Source: Rhodovastum atsumiense (GTDB lineage: Bacteria > Pseudomonadota > Alphaproteobacteria > Acetobacterales > Acetobacteraceae). From it: DNA of 64,000 nt. The notes under the pieces were generated by a model. The model was not told the DNA's origin. It ran no database searches and worked only from the letters and a program-made list of their open reading frames with translations. Positions 18,609-27,943 of the stretch are shown here, piece by piece. Each line of letters opens with the position of its first letter. The stretch's first letter is position 1. The stretch is taken from the NCBI RefSeq assembly GCF_937425535.1, contig NZ_OW485601.1, positions 2,010,501 to 2,074,500 of the forward strand, read 5' to 3'. The position numbers and the translations under genes are program-made.

Positions 18609-20579
18609 ATGACGGGGGAACCGGCGGAGACCGAGGACAGGCGGGCCGTGTTGCTGCAGCGGTTGCACCGGCAACGCGCCTGGGCGCGGGCGGTGCTGCT
18701 GTTCGAGCGGACCTGGCCGGCCCTGTGGCCGCCGCTCGGGGTGGCGGGGGTTTTCCTCTGCCTGGCCTGGCTGGACGTGCTGCCGCTGCTGCCGCCCTGG
18801 CTGCATGCCGCGCTGCTGGCCGCGGCGGTGGTCGCGGTCATCGTTCCCCTGGTGCGCGGGCTGCGCCGGATCTCCCGCCCGGACGATGCCGATGCCGACA
18901 GGCGGCTGGAACAGGCGTCCGGGCTGCGGCACCGCCCGCTCACGGTGCTGCATGACCAGCCGGCGCTGCCTGGAACGGACGCGCTCTGGCGCGCTCATGT
19001 CGCCCGCACGGTGGCGCAACTGGGCCGGCTGCGCGTCGGCCTGCCGCATCCCGGCCTCGCCGCCCGCGACCCGCGCGCGCTGCGCGGCGCCCTGGTGGTG
19101 GCGCTGGCCGCCAGCCTGGGCATAGCCGGCGACGAGGCCCCTTCACGGCTGGCGCGGGCGCTCTGGCCGTCCTGGGCCCCCGCGCCCGCCGCGCCGGCGA
19201 CGGAGCTGCAGGCCTGGATCACCCCACCCGCCTATACCCGGCAGGCACCGGTCTTCCTGAAGGCCGAAGGTGGCGCCGCAACGGTGCCGGCCGGGTCCCA
19301 CCTGACCGTCAGCGTGACAGGCGGACGCGGCATGCCCGCACTCTCGCTCGCCGGGACGGCGCTGCCGATGCAGGCGCTGGACGGGGCGAGCTTCCAGGCG
19401 GATGCCGAGCTCGCCGGCGGCGGGCGGCTGGCGGTGCGGCGCGGCGGCACCGAGCTGGCCGCCTGGGACCTGACGGTGGTGGCCAACGCCGCCCCGCTGG
19501 TGAGCTGGCCGGAACCGCCGGGCGCCGCGCCCTCGGGCGGACGGATGCCGCAGACCCGGCTGCCCTGGCAGGTCAGCCATGCCTATGGCGTGGTCGCGCT
19601 GCAGGCCGAATTGCACCTGCGTGACCGGCCACAGGCCCCCGCTTTGGTGGTGCCGGTTCCGCTGCCGGGCGGCACCCCGAAGCAGGCGAAAGGCGCCCGG
19701 CAGCAGGACCTGACGGCGCATCCCTGGGCCGGCCTGCCGGTCATTGCCCGGCTGGTGGCGCGCGACGCGTCCGGCCTGGCCGGCAGCAGCGCCGAGGAAG
19801 CGTTCACCCTGCCCGAGCGCCGCTTCGACAACCCGGCCGCGCGCCTGCTGATGGAGCTGCGCCGCCAGCTCACGCTGCGCCCGGAAGACCGCACGCCGGT
19901 CATTGAGGCGCTCGACCTGATTGCCGCGATGGACGAGATCTGGAAGGACGATGAACCGGCCTTCCTGAACCTGCGCGCGATCACCGCCCTGCTCGACCGC
20001 GGCCGTGGCCAGCCTGCGGTGGACGAGGCTCAGAACCGGATGTGGGCGCTGGCGCTGCACCTGGAGGAAGGGGCCACCGACCGCACGGCGCGGGCGCTGG
20101 AACAGGCACGGGAAGCGTTGCGGGAAGCACTGGAGGCGCAGCAGCGCGGCGAGAAGGTCGATCCGGCCGAGATCGACCGTCGCATGCAGGCGGTGGAGGA
20201 AGCCCTGCAGCGCAATCTGCAGGCGTTGGCGGAACAGGCCCGGCGTAACCCCGATTCCGAGGCGTTCGACCCCAACGCGCACCGGCTGGACACGCGCGAC
20301 ATGCAGCGCCTGGCCGAGCAGATGCGCGATGCCGCCCGCGAGGGCCGCATGGACGAGGCGCGGCAGAAACTGGCGGAGCTCGAGAAGATGCTCGAGGAGA
20401 TGAAGAACTTCCGCCCGGGCCGCATGACCGAACGCGAGCGCGAGCGCGCGGAGAAACGGCAGAAGGGCCAGCAGCAGATGAACACGCTGCAGGACATCGT
20501 GCAGCGCCTGGGAACGTTGCTGGACCACGTGCACGAGCGCGGCGACGCCCCGCCCGTGCCGCCGCGGTGGCGCCCGTGA
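18609..20579 (+). CDS. TIGR02302/DUF4175 family protein, N-terminal part of a split gene
   Basis: 656 residues. Two adjacent N-terminal membrane helices (about 30-75), probably a third near 160, then a large exported domain with Ig-like beta segments (WITPPAYT motif) and a C-terminal alpha-helical, charged region rich in Arg, Glu and Gln (about 480-640). This is the layout of alphaproteobacterial TIGR02302 proteins, but those continue for roughly 200 residues more; here the frame stops and the remainder is encoded by the overlapping next gene. Envelope role, biochemical function unknown. Confidence 0.82.
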   Translation: MTGEPAETEDRRAVLLQRLHRQRAWARAVLLFERTWPALWPPLGVAGVFLCLAWLDVLPLLPPWLHAALLAAAVVAVIVPLVRGLRRISRPDDADADRRLEQASGLRHRPLTVLHDQPALPGTDALWRAHVARTVAQLGRLRVGLPHPGLAARDPRALRGALVVALAASLGIAGDEAPSRLARALWPSWAPAPAAPATELQAWITPPAYTRQAPVFLKAEGGAATVPAGSHLTVSVTGGRGMPALSLAGTALPMQALDGASFQADAELAGGGRLAVRRGGTELAAWDLTVVANAAPLVSWPEPPGAAPSGGRMPQTRLPWQVSHAYGVVALQAELHLRDRPQAPALVVPVPLPGGTPKQAKGARQQDLTAHPWAGLPVIARLVARDASGLAGSSAEEAFTLPERRFDNPAARLLMELRRQLTLRPEDRTPVIEALDLIAAMDEIWKDDEPAFLNLRAITALLDRGRGQPAVDEAQNRMWALALHLEEGATDRTARALEQAREALREALEAQQRGEKVDPAEIDRRMQAVEEALQRNLQALAEQARRNPDSEAFDPNAHRLDTRDMQRLAEQMRDAAREGRMDEARQKLAELEKMLEEMKNFRPGRMTERERERAEKRQKGQQQMNTLQDIVQRLGTLLDHVHERGDAPPVPPRWRP

Positions 20580-21322
20580 GCCGCGCCGGCAGGTGGGCGG
20601 CGCTGGCGCTGCTGCTCGGCGGCGGCCCCGTCTGTGTGCAGGAAGCCTGGGCGCAAGGCCCCGCCATGCCGCCCGCCTCCCCCGCGCCGCCGCCGGTCGC
20701 CTCGGCGCAACACCGCAGCGACAGCCGCACGCAGACGGCGCTGCGGCACGTCCTCGGCGAACTGATGCAGCAGCATGGCGACCTGACCGGCAAGGTGCCG
20801 GACGCGCTGAACGAGGCGGACATCGCCATGCGCGACGCCGCGCGGGCGCTGGAGGCCGGCGACGACGCCACCGCCGCGGCCGCGATCCAGAAGGCGATCG
20901 AGGCGCTGCAGAAGGGCGGGCGGTCGATGAGCCAGCAGCTCGCCCAGCAATTCGGCCAGGGGGGGCCCGGCGACGAGGGCGAGGACGCCGACGGCGAGAT
21001 GGCCGGGGAGCAGGACGGCGAGGGCCAGGGCGAGCAGGACGGCAAGGGCCGCGGCGGGCGCTATGGCAACTGGAACCGCGACGGACGCTGGGGCAATCGC
21101 CCCGGCGACCGCCGCGAGGCCGACCGGCGCGATCCGCTCGGCCGTCCGCTGCGCGAGGACGGGCTCGGCCAGAGCCCGGACGAAGGCGGGGTGAAGGTGC
21201 CCGACCAGATGGAGGAAGCGCGCTCGCACGCCATCCAGGAAGAGCTGCGCCGCCGCGGCGCCGAGAAGACGCGGCCACAGCCCGAGCTGGACTACATCGA
21301 CCGGCTGCTGCGCCAGTTCTGA
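20576..21322 (+). CDS. TIGR02302/DUF4175 C-terminal part with its own export signal
   Basis: About 248 residues from GTG 20576 (overlap GTGA with the previous stop); an upstream GTG at 20567 is possible. The first 25 residues look like a signal peptide (RAGRWAALALLLGGG, cleavage near AWAQ). The body matches the C-terminal portion of full-length TIGR02302 proteins: RTQTALRHVLGELMQQ, GDLTGKVPDALNEAD, a Gly/Asp/Glu low-complexity stretch and the terminal DPLGRPLRED ... PELDYIDRLLRQF. Either a genuine gene fission or a frameshift; the signal peptide favours fission. Confidence 0.75.
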   Translation: MSRAGRWAALALLLGGGPVCVQEAWAQGPAMPPASPAPPPVASAQHRSDSRTQTALRHVLGELMQQHGDLTGKVPDALNEADIAMRDAARALEAGDDATAAAAIQKAIEALQKGGRSMSQQLAQQFGQGGPGDEGEDADGEMAGEQDGEGQGEQDGKGRGGRYGNWNRDGRWGNRPGDRREADRRDPLGRPLREDGLGQSPDEGGVKVPDQMEEARSHAIQEELRRRGAEKTRPQPELDYIDRLLRQF

Positions 21323-21338
21323 CGCCGGATCGGCGGCC

Positions 21339-21977
21339 TCAGCCCCGCTTCAGCAGGAACAGGGCCTGCTCGCCGAACAGGTTGGCGAGGCCCGGGAAGC
21401 GCCGCCAGGGCGAGCGCTGGCCGGCATCGTCCACCGCCAGCCAACGTTCCACCCGCACCCCCTCCTCGGCGCAGAGCGCGAAGAAATCCCGGATGGTGCA
21501 GGGATGGATGTTCGGTGTCTCGTGCCAGGGCCGGTCCCAGACCGAGGTCATCGGCATCCGCCCCTTCGACAGCAACTGCCAGCGCACCTGCCAGTGGCCG
21601 AAATTGGGGAAGCTGACGACCGCCCGCTCGCTGATGCGCAGCATCTGCCGCAGCACCTCGCGCGGCCGCTCGACCGCCTGCAGGGTGCGCGAGAGCACGA
21701 CATAGTCGAAGGCCCCGTCGGGATACTGGGTGAGGTCGGTGTCGGCATCGCCGTGCATCACCGGCAGGCCATGCGCGACCGCCCGCGTCACCTCGGCCAT
21801 GTCGATCTCGATGCCGCGGGCATCGCAGCCGCGGGTGCGGTACAGGTAATCGATCAGCGTGCCGTCGCCGCAGCCGATGTCGAGCACGCGCGAGCCGGGT
21901 GCCACCATCTCGGCGATCAGGCGCAGGTCGAGCCGCATGTTCTTGGCGACGTAGCGCACGCCATCGAGCGCGTTCAT
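21339..21977 (-). CDS. metW: Methionine biosynthesis protein MetW
   Basis: 212 residues. SAM-dependent methyltransferase fold with motif [16 protein letters not shown] near residue 33 and a [10 protein letters not shown] segment typical of MetW. MetW works with MetX in homoserine O-acylation in bacteria that have both genes side by side. ATG 21977 overlaps the metX stop (ATGA). Function of the methyltransferase fold in this reaction is not established. Confidence 0.93.
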   Translation of the reverse strand: MNALDGVRYVAKNMRLDLRLIAEMVAPGSRVLDIGCGDGTLIDYLYRTRGCDARGIEIDMAEVTRAVAHGLPVMHGDADTDLTQYPDGAFDYVVLSRTLQAVERPREVLRQMLRISERAVVSFPNFGHWQVRWQLLSKGRMPMTSVWDRPWHETPNIHPCTIRDFFALCAEEGVRVERWLAVDDAGQRSPWRRFPGLANLFGEQALFLLKRG

Positions 21978-23131
21978 GCCGGCAGCCCCGCATGCTCGGC
22001 GCAGCCGCCCAGGAACCCGGCGAGGGTGCGATGGAAATCCGGCTCGTCGAGCAGGAAGGCGTCGTGGCCCTTGTCGGAGGTGATCTCGACGAAGCTGACA
22101 TTGGCCGCCGCGCGGTTCAGGGCGCGGGCGATGGCCCGGCTCTGGGCGGTGGGGAACAGCCAGTCGCTGGAGAAGCTGACCAGGCAGAAGCGGGTGCGCG
22201 TGCCGGCGAAGGCGCGCGAGAGGTCGCCCCCGTGCTCGGCGATCAGGTCGAACTGGTCCATCGCCCGGGTAATGGTCAGGTAGCTGTTGGCGTCGAAACG
22301 CTGCACGAAGGTGCTGCCCTGGTACTGCAGGTAGCTTTCCACTTCGAACATCTCGCCGAACATGGTCAGGCCGCCATGGGCGAGGTTGGGACCGGGGCGC
22401 AGCCGGCGGCCGAACTTGCGGCTGAGCGCTTCTTCCGAGAGATAGGTGATGTGAGCGGCCATGCGCGCCACCGCGAGGCCGCGCGCGGGAATGCGCCCGC
22501 TTTCCCAATAGCGCCCGCCCTGCCAGTCCGGGTCGGCCAGGATCGCCTGCCGCCCCACCTCGTGGAAGGCGATGTTCTGGGCGGTGTGGTAGGCGGCGGT
22601 GGCCACCGGCACCGCGGCGAACACCATCTCCGGGAAGGTCGCCGCCCATTCCAGCACCTGCATCCCGCCCATCGAGCCGCCCACCACGGCGAACAGCCGG
22701 GTGATGCCGAGATGCTCGACCAGCCGTTTCTGCGCCCGCACCATGTCGCCGATGCTCACCGGCGGGAAATCGGTGCCCCAGGGGGTTGCAACCTCCTGGT
22801 CGTCGCGCGGCGAGAGCGGCCCGGTCGAGCCCATGCAGCCGCCGAGCACGTTGGCGCAGATGACGAAATACCGGTCGGTGTCGATCGGCGCCCCCGGTGC
22901 CACCACCATCTCCCACCAGCCCGGCTTGCCGGTGACGGGATGGGTTTCGGCAACGTACTGATCGCCGGTGAGCGCATGGCAGACCAGCACCGCGTTGCTG
23001 CGGTCCGCGTTCAACCGCCCATAGGTTCGATAGGCAACGACCAACCGCTTCAGAGCAACGCCACACTCCAGCACGAAGCCATCGTCGAAGGCGACGTGCT
23101 GATGGTTTACGGGGGGCAGGGCAGTGTCCAT
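21974..23131 (-). CDS. metX: Homoserine O-acyltransferase (MetX)
   Basis: 385 residues from ATG 23131; in-frame ATGs at 23146 and 23170 are alternatives and none has a strong ribosome-binding site. Alpha/beta hydrolase with nucleophile serine in [14 protein letters not shown], aspartate in SSDWLFP and histidine in KGHDAF; oxyanion region GGCMGSTGP. Activates homoserine with acetyl- or succinyl-CoA; specificity is not decided here, although a metZ-type sulfhydrylase elsewhere in the window suggests succinyl. Divergent from the chorismate mutase gene, with no SAM riboswitch seen upstream. Confidence 0.95.
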   Translation of the reverse strand: MDTALPPVNHQHVAFDDGFVLECGVALKRLVVAYRTYGRLNADRSNAVLVCHALTGDQYVAETHPVTGKPGWWEMVVAPGAPIDTDRYFVICANVLGGCMGSTGPLSPRDDQEVATPWGTDFPPVSIGDMVRAQKRLVEHLGITRLFAVVGGSMGGMQVLEWAATFPEMVFAAVPVATAAYHTAQNIAFHEVGRQAILADPDWQGGRYWESGRIPARGLAVARMAAHITYLSEEALSRKFGRRLRPGPNLAHGGLTMFGEMFEVESYLQYQGSTFVQRFDANSYLTITRAMDQFDLIAEHGGDLSRAFAGTRTRFCLVSFSSDWLFPTAQSRAIARALNRAAANVSFVEITSDKGHDAFLLDEPDFHRTLAGFLGGCAEHAGLPA

Positions 23132-23245
23132 GGCGGGAGAACGCATAAGGGCGTGCGGCGGCGGCTGCAACCTCGACGCGGGCAGCTCTGCCTATGCAGG
23201 CCGGCCGGGTTCCGCTATTTCAGGCGCCCCCAAACGGCAACAACG

Positions 23246-24127
23246 ATGTCCAGGACCGACCCGATCCCCGACCCCGACCAGGATTCCCCCGTCGCCACGC
23301 TGTCCGAACTGCGTGCCGAAATCAACCGGCTGGATGACACGATCCATGACCTGTTGATGGCGCGTGCACAGGTGGTGACCCAGGTGGGAAGCCTTGGCGG
23401 CAAGGGCCGGATCGCCCTGCGGCCGGGCCGCGAGGCCGCCATCATCCGCCGCCTGCTCGCCCGCCATGAGGGCGACCTGCCGCGCCGCGCCGTCGTGCGC
23501 ATCTGGCGTGAGTTGCTGGCGGCGACCACCGCCATGCAGGCGCCCTACAGCATCGCTGCCTGCGAAGTGACCGCGGACGGCAGCTATGCGCAATGCGCAC
23601 GCGAGCATTTCGGCGCCCTGACGCCGCTCAGGGTGCACCGCACCCCGGCGCTGGCGCTGGCCGAGATCGCCGCGGGCACCGCCACTGTCGCGGTGCTGCC
23701 GCTGCCGGTCGATGGCGAACCCTCGCCCTGGTGGACCACGCTGCTGCACCAGGGCGAACCCCGCATCCATGTGGTGGCCCGCCTGCCCTTCTGGTCCCCC
23801 CGACCCGAGGGCACCCCACGCGCGCAGGCGCTGGTGCTCGCCGCCGTGCCGCCCGATCCCAGCGGGGATGACCGTTCCCTGATCGGCCTGGAACTGCCGG
23901 CCGGGCTGAGCCGGGCCCGCTTCACCGCGGGGCTGTCGGCCGCCGGCCTGGTGCCCGGACACGCCATCCTGCGGCGCGACGCGCACAGCGAGGCCACCCT
24001 GGCCCTGGTCGACGTCGAAGGCTTCGTGACCGACGGCGATCCCCGCCTGGCCGCTCTTGTCGACGCGCAGCGCCCGCCGGTGGTACTGGGGGCCTACGCC
24101 GTGCCCGTGGAGGGAGATGCCGCATGA
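23246..24127 (+). CDS. Chorismate mutase with C-terminal prephenate-dehydratase-like remnant
   Basis: 293 residues. The first 100 form an AroQ chorismate mutase: [19 protein letters not shown], then [14 protein letters not shown]. The remaining 190 residues ([37 protein letters not shown]) look like a diverged type-2 periplasmic-binding or prephenate-dehydratase fold lacking a recognisable TRF catalytic motif. Likely converts chorismate to prephenate only. The stop overlaps hisC (ATGA), and tyrA follows, giving a mutase-aminotransferase-dehydrogenase operon for tyrosine. Confidence 0.85.
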   Translation: MSRTDPIPDPDQDSPVATLSELRAEINRLDDTIHDLLMARAQVVTQVGSLGGKGRIALRPGREAAIIRRLLARHEGDLPRRAVVRIWRELLAATTAMQAPYSIAACEVTADGSYAQCAREHFGALTPLRVHRTPALALAEIAAGTATVAVLPLPVDGEPSPWWTTLLHQGEPRIHVVARLPFWSPRPEGTPRAQALVLAAVPPDPSGDDRSLIGLELPAGLSRARFTAGLSAAGLVPGHAILRRDAHSEATLALVDVEGFVTDGDPRLAALVDAQRPPVVLGAYAVPVEGDAA

Positions 24128-25221
24128 CCGCGCCTAGGCCACGCCCCGAGATCCTGACCATCGACGCCTATGTCGCCGGCCAGTCCAAGGTTCAGGGCGT
24201 CAACCGCATCATCAAGCTGTCGTCCAACGAAGGCGCCTTCGGCCCCGCCCCCGCCGCGCAGGAAGCCTACCGGCGCGTCGCGGCCGAGATCCACCGCTAC
24301 CCCGACGGCGGCTCGGTGGCGTTGCGCGAGGCGCTCGGCAAGCGCTTCGGGCTGGACCCGGAGCGCATCGTCTGCGGCACCGGCTCCGACGAGCTGATCC
24401 AGCATCTCTGCCACATCTACGGCGGCCCCGGCACCGACATCATCATGTCGATGCACGGCTTCAGCATGTACCAGATCTCCGGCACCTATGCCGGCAGCCG
24501 CGTGCTGAAGGCCCCGGAACGCAACCTGACCACCGACGTCGACGCCATCCTCGCCGCCGTCACCCCCGACACCCGCATCGTGTTCGTGGCCAATCCGAAC
24601 AACCCCACCGGCAGCCTGCTGCCGCAGTCGGAGATGGAACGGCTGCGCGCGGGCCTGCCGCCCGAGGTGCTGCTGGCCATCGACGCCGCCTATGCCGAAT
24701 ACGTCACCGAGCCCGGCTACGACCCCGGCGTGAAGCTGGTCGATGCCGGCGAGAACACCGTGATGCTGCGGACCTTCAGCAAGGTGTACGCGCTCGGCGG
24801 CCTGCGGGTGGGCTGGTGCTATGCGCCCGCCTCCGTGACCGACGTGCTCAACCGGGTGCGCGGCGTGTTCAACGTCAATCTCGGCGCCCAGGCGGCGGCC
24901 ATCGCCGCGCTGGAGGAACAGGGCTGGATCGACTGCGCGATCGCCCACAACACCGAATTCCGCGCCAAGCTGTCCAGCTTCCTGGAAAGCGTGGGCATCA
25001 AGGTGTGGCCCAGCCACGGCAACTTCATCCTGGCCGATTTCGGCACGCCCGCCCGGGCCGAGGCCGCCGATGCCTTCCTGCGCGGCCGGGGCATCATCGT
25101 GCGCGGCATGGCCGCCTACGACCTGCCGCACTGCCTGCGCATCACCATCGGCAACGGCGAGGAATGCGCGCTGGTCGCCGATGCCCTGGGCAGTTTCATG
25201 GCCGGCCAACGGCATGGCTGA
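24124..25221 (+). CDS. hisC: Histidinol-phosphate/aromatic aminotransferase
   Basis: 365 residues, class-II fold-type I PLP enzyme. Motifs: [27 protein letters not shown], the PLP lysine in [16 protein letters not shown] and the late arginine in HCLRITIG. Works on histidinol phosphate in histidine synthesis; its position between chorismate mutase and tyrA suggests it may also transaminate prephenate or hydroxyphenylpyruvate (inference). Confidence 0.92.
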   Translation: MTAPRPRPEILTIDAYVAGQSKVQGVNRIIKLSSNEGAFGPAPAAQEAYRRVAAEIHRYPDGGSVALREALGKRFGLDPERIVCGTGSDELIQHLCHIYGGPGTDIIMSMHGFSMYQISGTYAGSRVLKAPERNLTTDVDAILAAVTPDTRIVFVANPNNPTGSLLPQSEMERLRAGLPPEVLLAIDAAYAEYVTEPGYDPGVKLVDAGENTVMLRTFSKVYALGGLRVGWCYAPASVTDVLNRVRGVFNVNLGAQAAAIAALEEQGWIDCAIAHNTEFRAKLSSFLESVGIKVWPSHGNFILADFGTPARAEAADAFLRGRGIIVRGMAAYDLPHCLRITIGNGEECALVADALGSFMAGQRHG

Positions 25222-26104
25222 ACAACCGCTGTTCCGGCGCGTCGCCCTGCTCGGCTTCGGGCTGATCGGCGGCTCGATCGCGCGGCGGGCCCGGCAGACC
25301 GGCGACATCGCCGCCGAGATCGTGGCCAACGCCCGCAGCGAGGCCACGCTGGCGCGCGTGCGCGAGCTCGGCATCGCCGACCGGGTCGAAGCCGACCCGG
25401 CACGCGCGGTCGAAGGCGCGGACTGCGTGATCCTGTGCGCGCCGGTCGGTGCCTACGCGGAACTGGCCCAGGCGATCGCGCCGCACCTCGCGCCCGGCTG
25501 CATCGTGACCGACGTGGGCTCGACCAAGCAGTCCGTGTTGCGCGACGTCGGGCCACTGCTGCCGGAAGGCGTGCACTTCGTGCCGGCCCACCCGCTGGCC
25601 GGCACCGAATATTCCGGCCCCGATTCCGGCTTCGCCACGCTGTTCGAGGGTCGCTGGTGCCTGCTGACACCGCCACCGGGCGCGGACGAGGCGGCGGTCG
25701 AGAAGGTCGCGGAGCTGTGGCGGCGCTGCGGCTCCATGGTCGAGACCATGGAAGCGGCACACCACGACCGGGTCCTGGCGATCGTGAGCCACCTGCCGCA
25801 CCTGATCGCCTTCACCATCTGCGGCACCGCCGACGACCTGGAAGGGGAAAGCCGGCAACAGGTGCTGCAATTCGCCGCGTCCGGCTTCCGCGATTTCACC
25901 CGCATCGCCGCCTCCGACCCGGTGATGTGGCGCGACGTCTTCCTCAACAACCGCGAGGCGTTGCTGGAAATGCTGGCACGCTTCACCGAGGACGCCCAGG
26001 CCATGGCCCGGGCGGTGCGATGGGGCGACGCCGCCTATATCGAAGATAAGATCCGGCGGGGACGGATTATTCGCCGCAGCCTGATCGAACTGAAGCAGGC
26101 CTGA
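25214..26104 (+). CDS. tyrA: Prephenate (cyclohexadienyl) dehydrogenase
   Basis: 296 residues from ATG 25214, overlapping hisC by 8 bases. Nucleotide-binding [14 protein letters not shown] at the N-terminus, VTDVGSTK, catalytic histidine in [15 protein letters not shown] and SHLPHLIAF in the helical domain. Oxidative decarboxylation of prephenate or arogenate to tyrosine precursors. No ACT domain is fused, but an unlinked ACT-like gene lies just downstream on the other strand. Confidence 0.95.
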   Translation: MAEQPLFRRVALLGFGLIGGSIARRARQTGDIAAEIVANARSEATLARVRELGIADRVEADPARAVEGADCVILCAPVGAYAELAQAIAPHLAPGCIVTDVGSTKQSVLRDVGPLLPEGVHFVPAHPLAGTEYSGPDSGFATLFEGRWCLLTPPPGADEAAVEKVAELWRRCGSMVETMEAAHHDRVLAIVSHLPHLIAFTICGTADDLEGESRQQVLQFAASGFRDFTRIAASDPVMWRDVFLNNREALLEMLARFTEDAQAMARAVRWGDAAYIEDKIRRGRIIRRSLIELKQA

Positions 26105-26126
26105 GCGGGGCGGTCGCGCACAGGAT

Positions 26127-26211
26127 GTAGGGCGGACGCAGTCCGCCAACGCAAGGTGATTCCCTCGCGGCGGCATGCGATGGCGGATTGCGCTGCGCTG
26201 ATCCGCCCTAC
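26127..26211. repeat. 85-base inverted-repeat element, copy 1
   Basis: Begins GTAGGGCGGA and ends TCCGCCCTAC, with an inner GCAGTCCGCCAACGCAAG and GCGCTGCGCTGATC. A second copy of exactly the same length is at 49057. Both sit immediately after a gene end, consistent with a REP/MITE-like dispersed element. Confidence 0.85.
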
Positions 26212-26228
26212 GTTTGTTCGTTTCCCGA

Positions 26229-26528
26229 TCAGGCAGCCCGGCGACGGACCGAGCCGGTGATCTCCTGGCGACGCACCAGCGAACGCACGCCAACCACCTG
26301 GCGCAGATTGCCCTCGACCAGATGCACCACCTCGGCGGGCATCGCATGCATGAAGATCTCGACCCGCAGGTCGGCGCCCTGGCGGACCGATTCGAAGCTG
26401 TCGGGGGTCAGGTCACGCCTGGCGAAAGGCTCCAGCAGCCGGGGCAACAAACCCGGCGACGCCTCCGCCACCACGGTGAAGCGGACAGACGCATGCAGGC
26501 CCACCAGGGCCCAAGGCTCGAACGACAT
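26229..26528 (-). CDS. ACT-like small regulatory protein
   Basis: 99 residues from ATG 26528. A single beta-alpha-beta-beta-alpha-beta unit is apparent: RFTVVAEASPGLLPRLLEPFARRDL, then ADLRVEIFMHAM and VHLVEGNLRQVVGVRSLVRR. This resembles ACT domains of acetolactate synthase small subunits (IlvM/IlvH type). The partner enzyme is not in the window, so a regulatory role in amino-acid metabolism is inference. Confidence 0.7.
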   Translation of the reverse strand: MSFEPWALVGLHASVRFTVVAEASPGLLPRLLEPFARRDLTPDSFESVRQGADLRVEIFMHAMPAEVVHLVEGNLRQVVGVRSLVRRQEITGSVRRRAA

Positions 26529-26665
26529 GGGAGAATACTCCGGACGGAGATATCAGGCGATTGGATCGCAGGCGCGTCTTGACCGGGCTGCTCAGGCAAC
26601 CCGGCAAATAATTCGCGCGATCCCCGTCCGAATGGTCATGCGAAAACCCTACCAGAACCGATGGC

Positions 26666-27703
26666 CTATTGCCAGACCCATTCCACAACCCGGGCGAGCG
26701 GAAACCGCGCCACCGAGAACAGGCGGTCCTGCAGCTCGAACGGCACATCGATCCGGGGCGCACCGCCGCCCTCAGGCGCCGTCGCGAGCAATCCCAGCAC
26801 CGCCTTCGCCGCCGTCGCCGCGCGCGGGGCCACGACACGCGCGGCGGCGAGCGCATCCAGGGTCTCGCCATAGCCGACGATGCGCGCCGTGCCGCTGCCG
26901 GCCGGCTGCAACTGGGCATCCAACCGGAACGTGGCCCCCGCGCTCAGGCCCAGCGGCCCCCACCCGAGCGCGAACCGACTGACCTGCAGCGTGCCACCAC
27001 CGTCGCGCCAGGCGGCGGCATAGGCAGCAGCCGTGCTCGCCGGGCGCAGCGGACCAGTCAGGGTCGCATCGGCGGACACCGTGGCGATCCGCGACCCCAG
27101 CCCCCAGTTCCCCGGCAGGCTGACCGCCTCGGCCGCCAGCGAGACCGCCAGCGCCGCCTCATCAGGCCCGGTCGCACGCTGCGCCATGCCCTGCCCCGTC
27201 AGCGTCCCGACCATGGTCTCGCCCGCGTCGGTGCGCAGCCGCAGCCCGCTCGCAGCGAGTTCAGCCGGCCCGGAGCGGTCCAGCTTCAGCATGAACGTCA
27301 GGCGATCGGCCTGGATCACCACCTCGGGCAGGGCGGCGACGCGCAGGCGCTGCGGCCCGCCCAGCCGGATCTGCAGCACACGCGGCTGCATCGGCGTCAC
27401 CGCGAGCCGCACCCCCGTGCCCTGCCAGGTGAAGCCGCCGGGGATCTGGGCCGCGCCACCGCCGAGGGAAAGCCGCGGCACGTCCAGGGCCGCCTCGAAC
27501 GGCCAGCCTCCCCAGGACGGCAGGTCCGAGGTCACGGTCCAGCCGGCGTCGCGGCATTGTGTCTGCCAGGCGACGAATTCGGCCTCGAGCCGGATGACCG
27601 CGACGAGCCACAATGCCAGGTGGCCCAACGCGGCGACCAGGGCGACAGCGAGAACGCCGGCCAGGGCGCGACGCAGGCCGGAACGACCGCGAGAGACTGC
27701 CAT
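26666..27703 (-). CDS. DUF2125 domain protein
   Basis: 345 residues; AGGGG lies 5-9 bases before ATG 27703. One N-terminal membrane anchor (about 13-36), then WQTQCRDAGWTV and LPSWGGWPFEAAL, the entry motif of DUF2125, followed by a beta-rich exported domain. Common in alphaproteobacteria; function unknown. Located downstream of plsC on the same strand. Confidence 0.85.
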   Translation of the reverse strand: MAVSRGRSGLRRALAGVLAVALVAALGHLALWLVAVIRLEAEFVAWQTQCRDAGWTVTSDLPSWGGWPFEAALDVPRLSLGGGAAQIPGGFTWQGTGVRLAVTPMQPRVLQIRLGGPQRLRVAALPEVVIQADRLTFMLKLDRSGPAELAASGLRLRTDAGETMVGTLTGQGMAQRATGPDEAALAVSLAAEAVSLPGNWGLGSRIATVSADATLTGPLRPASTAAAYAAAWRDGGGTLQVSRFALGWGPLGLSAGATFRLDAQLQPAGSGTARIVGYGETLDALAAARVVAPRAATAAKAVLGLLATAPEGGGAPRIDVPFELQDRLFSVARFPLARVVEWVWQ

Positions 27704-27810
27704 GACCGGCCCCTAGGACTTCATCCGCGGCCGGGCAGCTACGCGGACTCTGCACTTCCGGGTGCATCCAGGCGCCATAATCCCCAACGTACGGGCGCAC
27801 CGCGCCGCTG

Positions 27811-27943
27811 TCGTGCACAGGTCGAAAACACTATTACTTTCAACGTTTTGAATGTGCATTTTTCAGTTCTTTATGCGGAATGAACCGGCAAAACCCACAG
27901 AGTTGTCCACAGGCTTTCCCCCGTTCCCGAACTTGTCCACAGG
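27811..27943. other. DnaA-box-like repeats beside an A+T-rich segment
   Basis: TTGTCCACAGG occurs at 27903-27913 and 27933-27943, and TCGTGCACAGG at 27811-27821. TTGTCCACA differs by one base from the DnaA-box consensus. The stretch 27824-27883 is about 68% A+T by hand count in an otherwise G+C-rich sequence and contains TTCAA-CGTT-TTGAA (27839-27852). This resembles a small replication-origin layout or simply a promoter plus a coding repeat. Confidence 0.35.

Noticed and set aside
23131-23246. Possible SAM riboswitch before metX
   Set aside because: The invariant TGATTTG and GCTAAAG blocks are absent on the metX strand.
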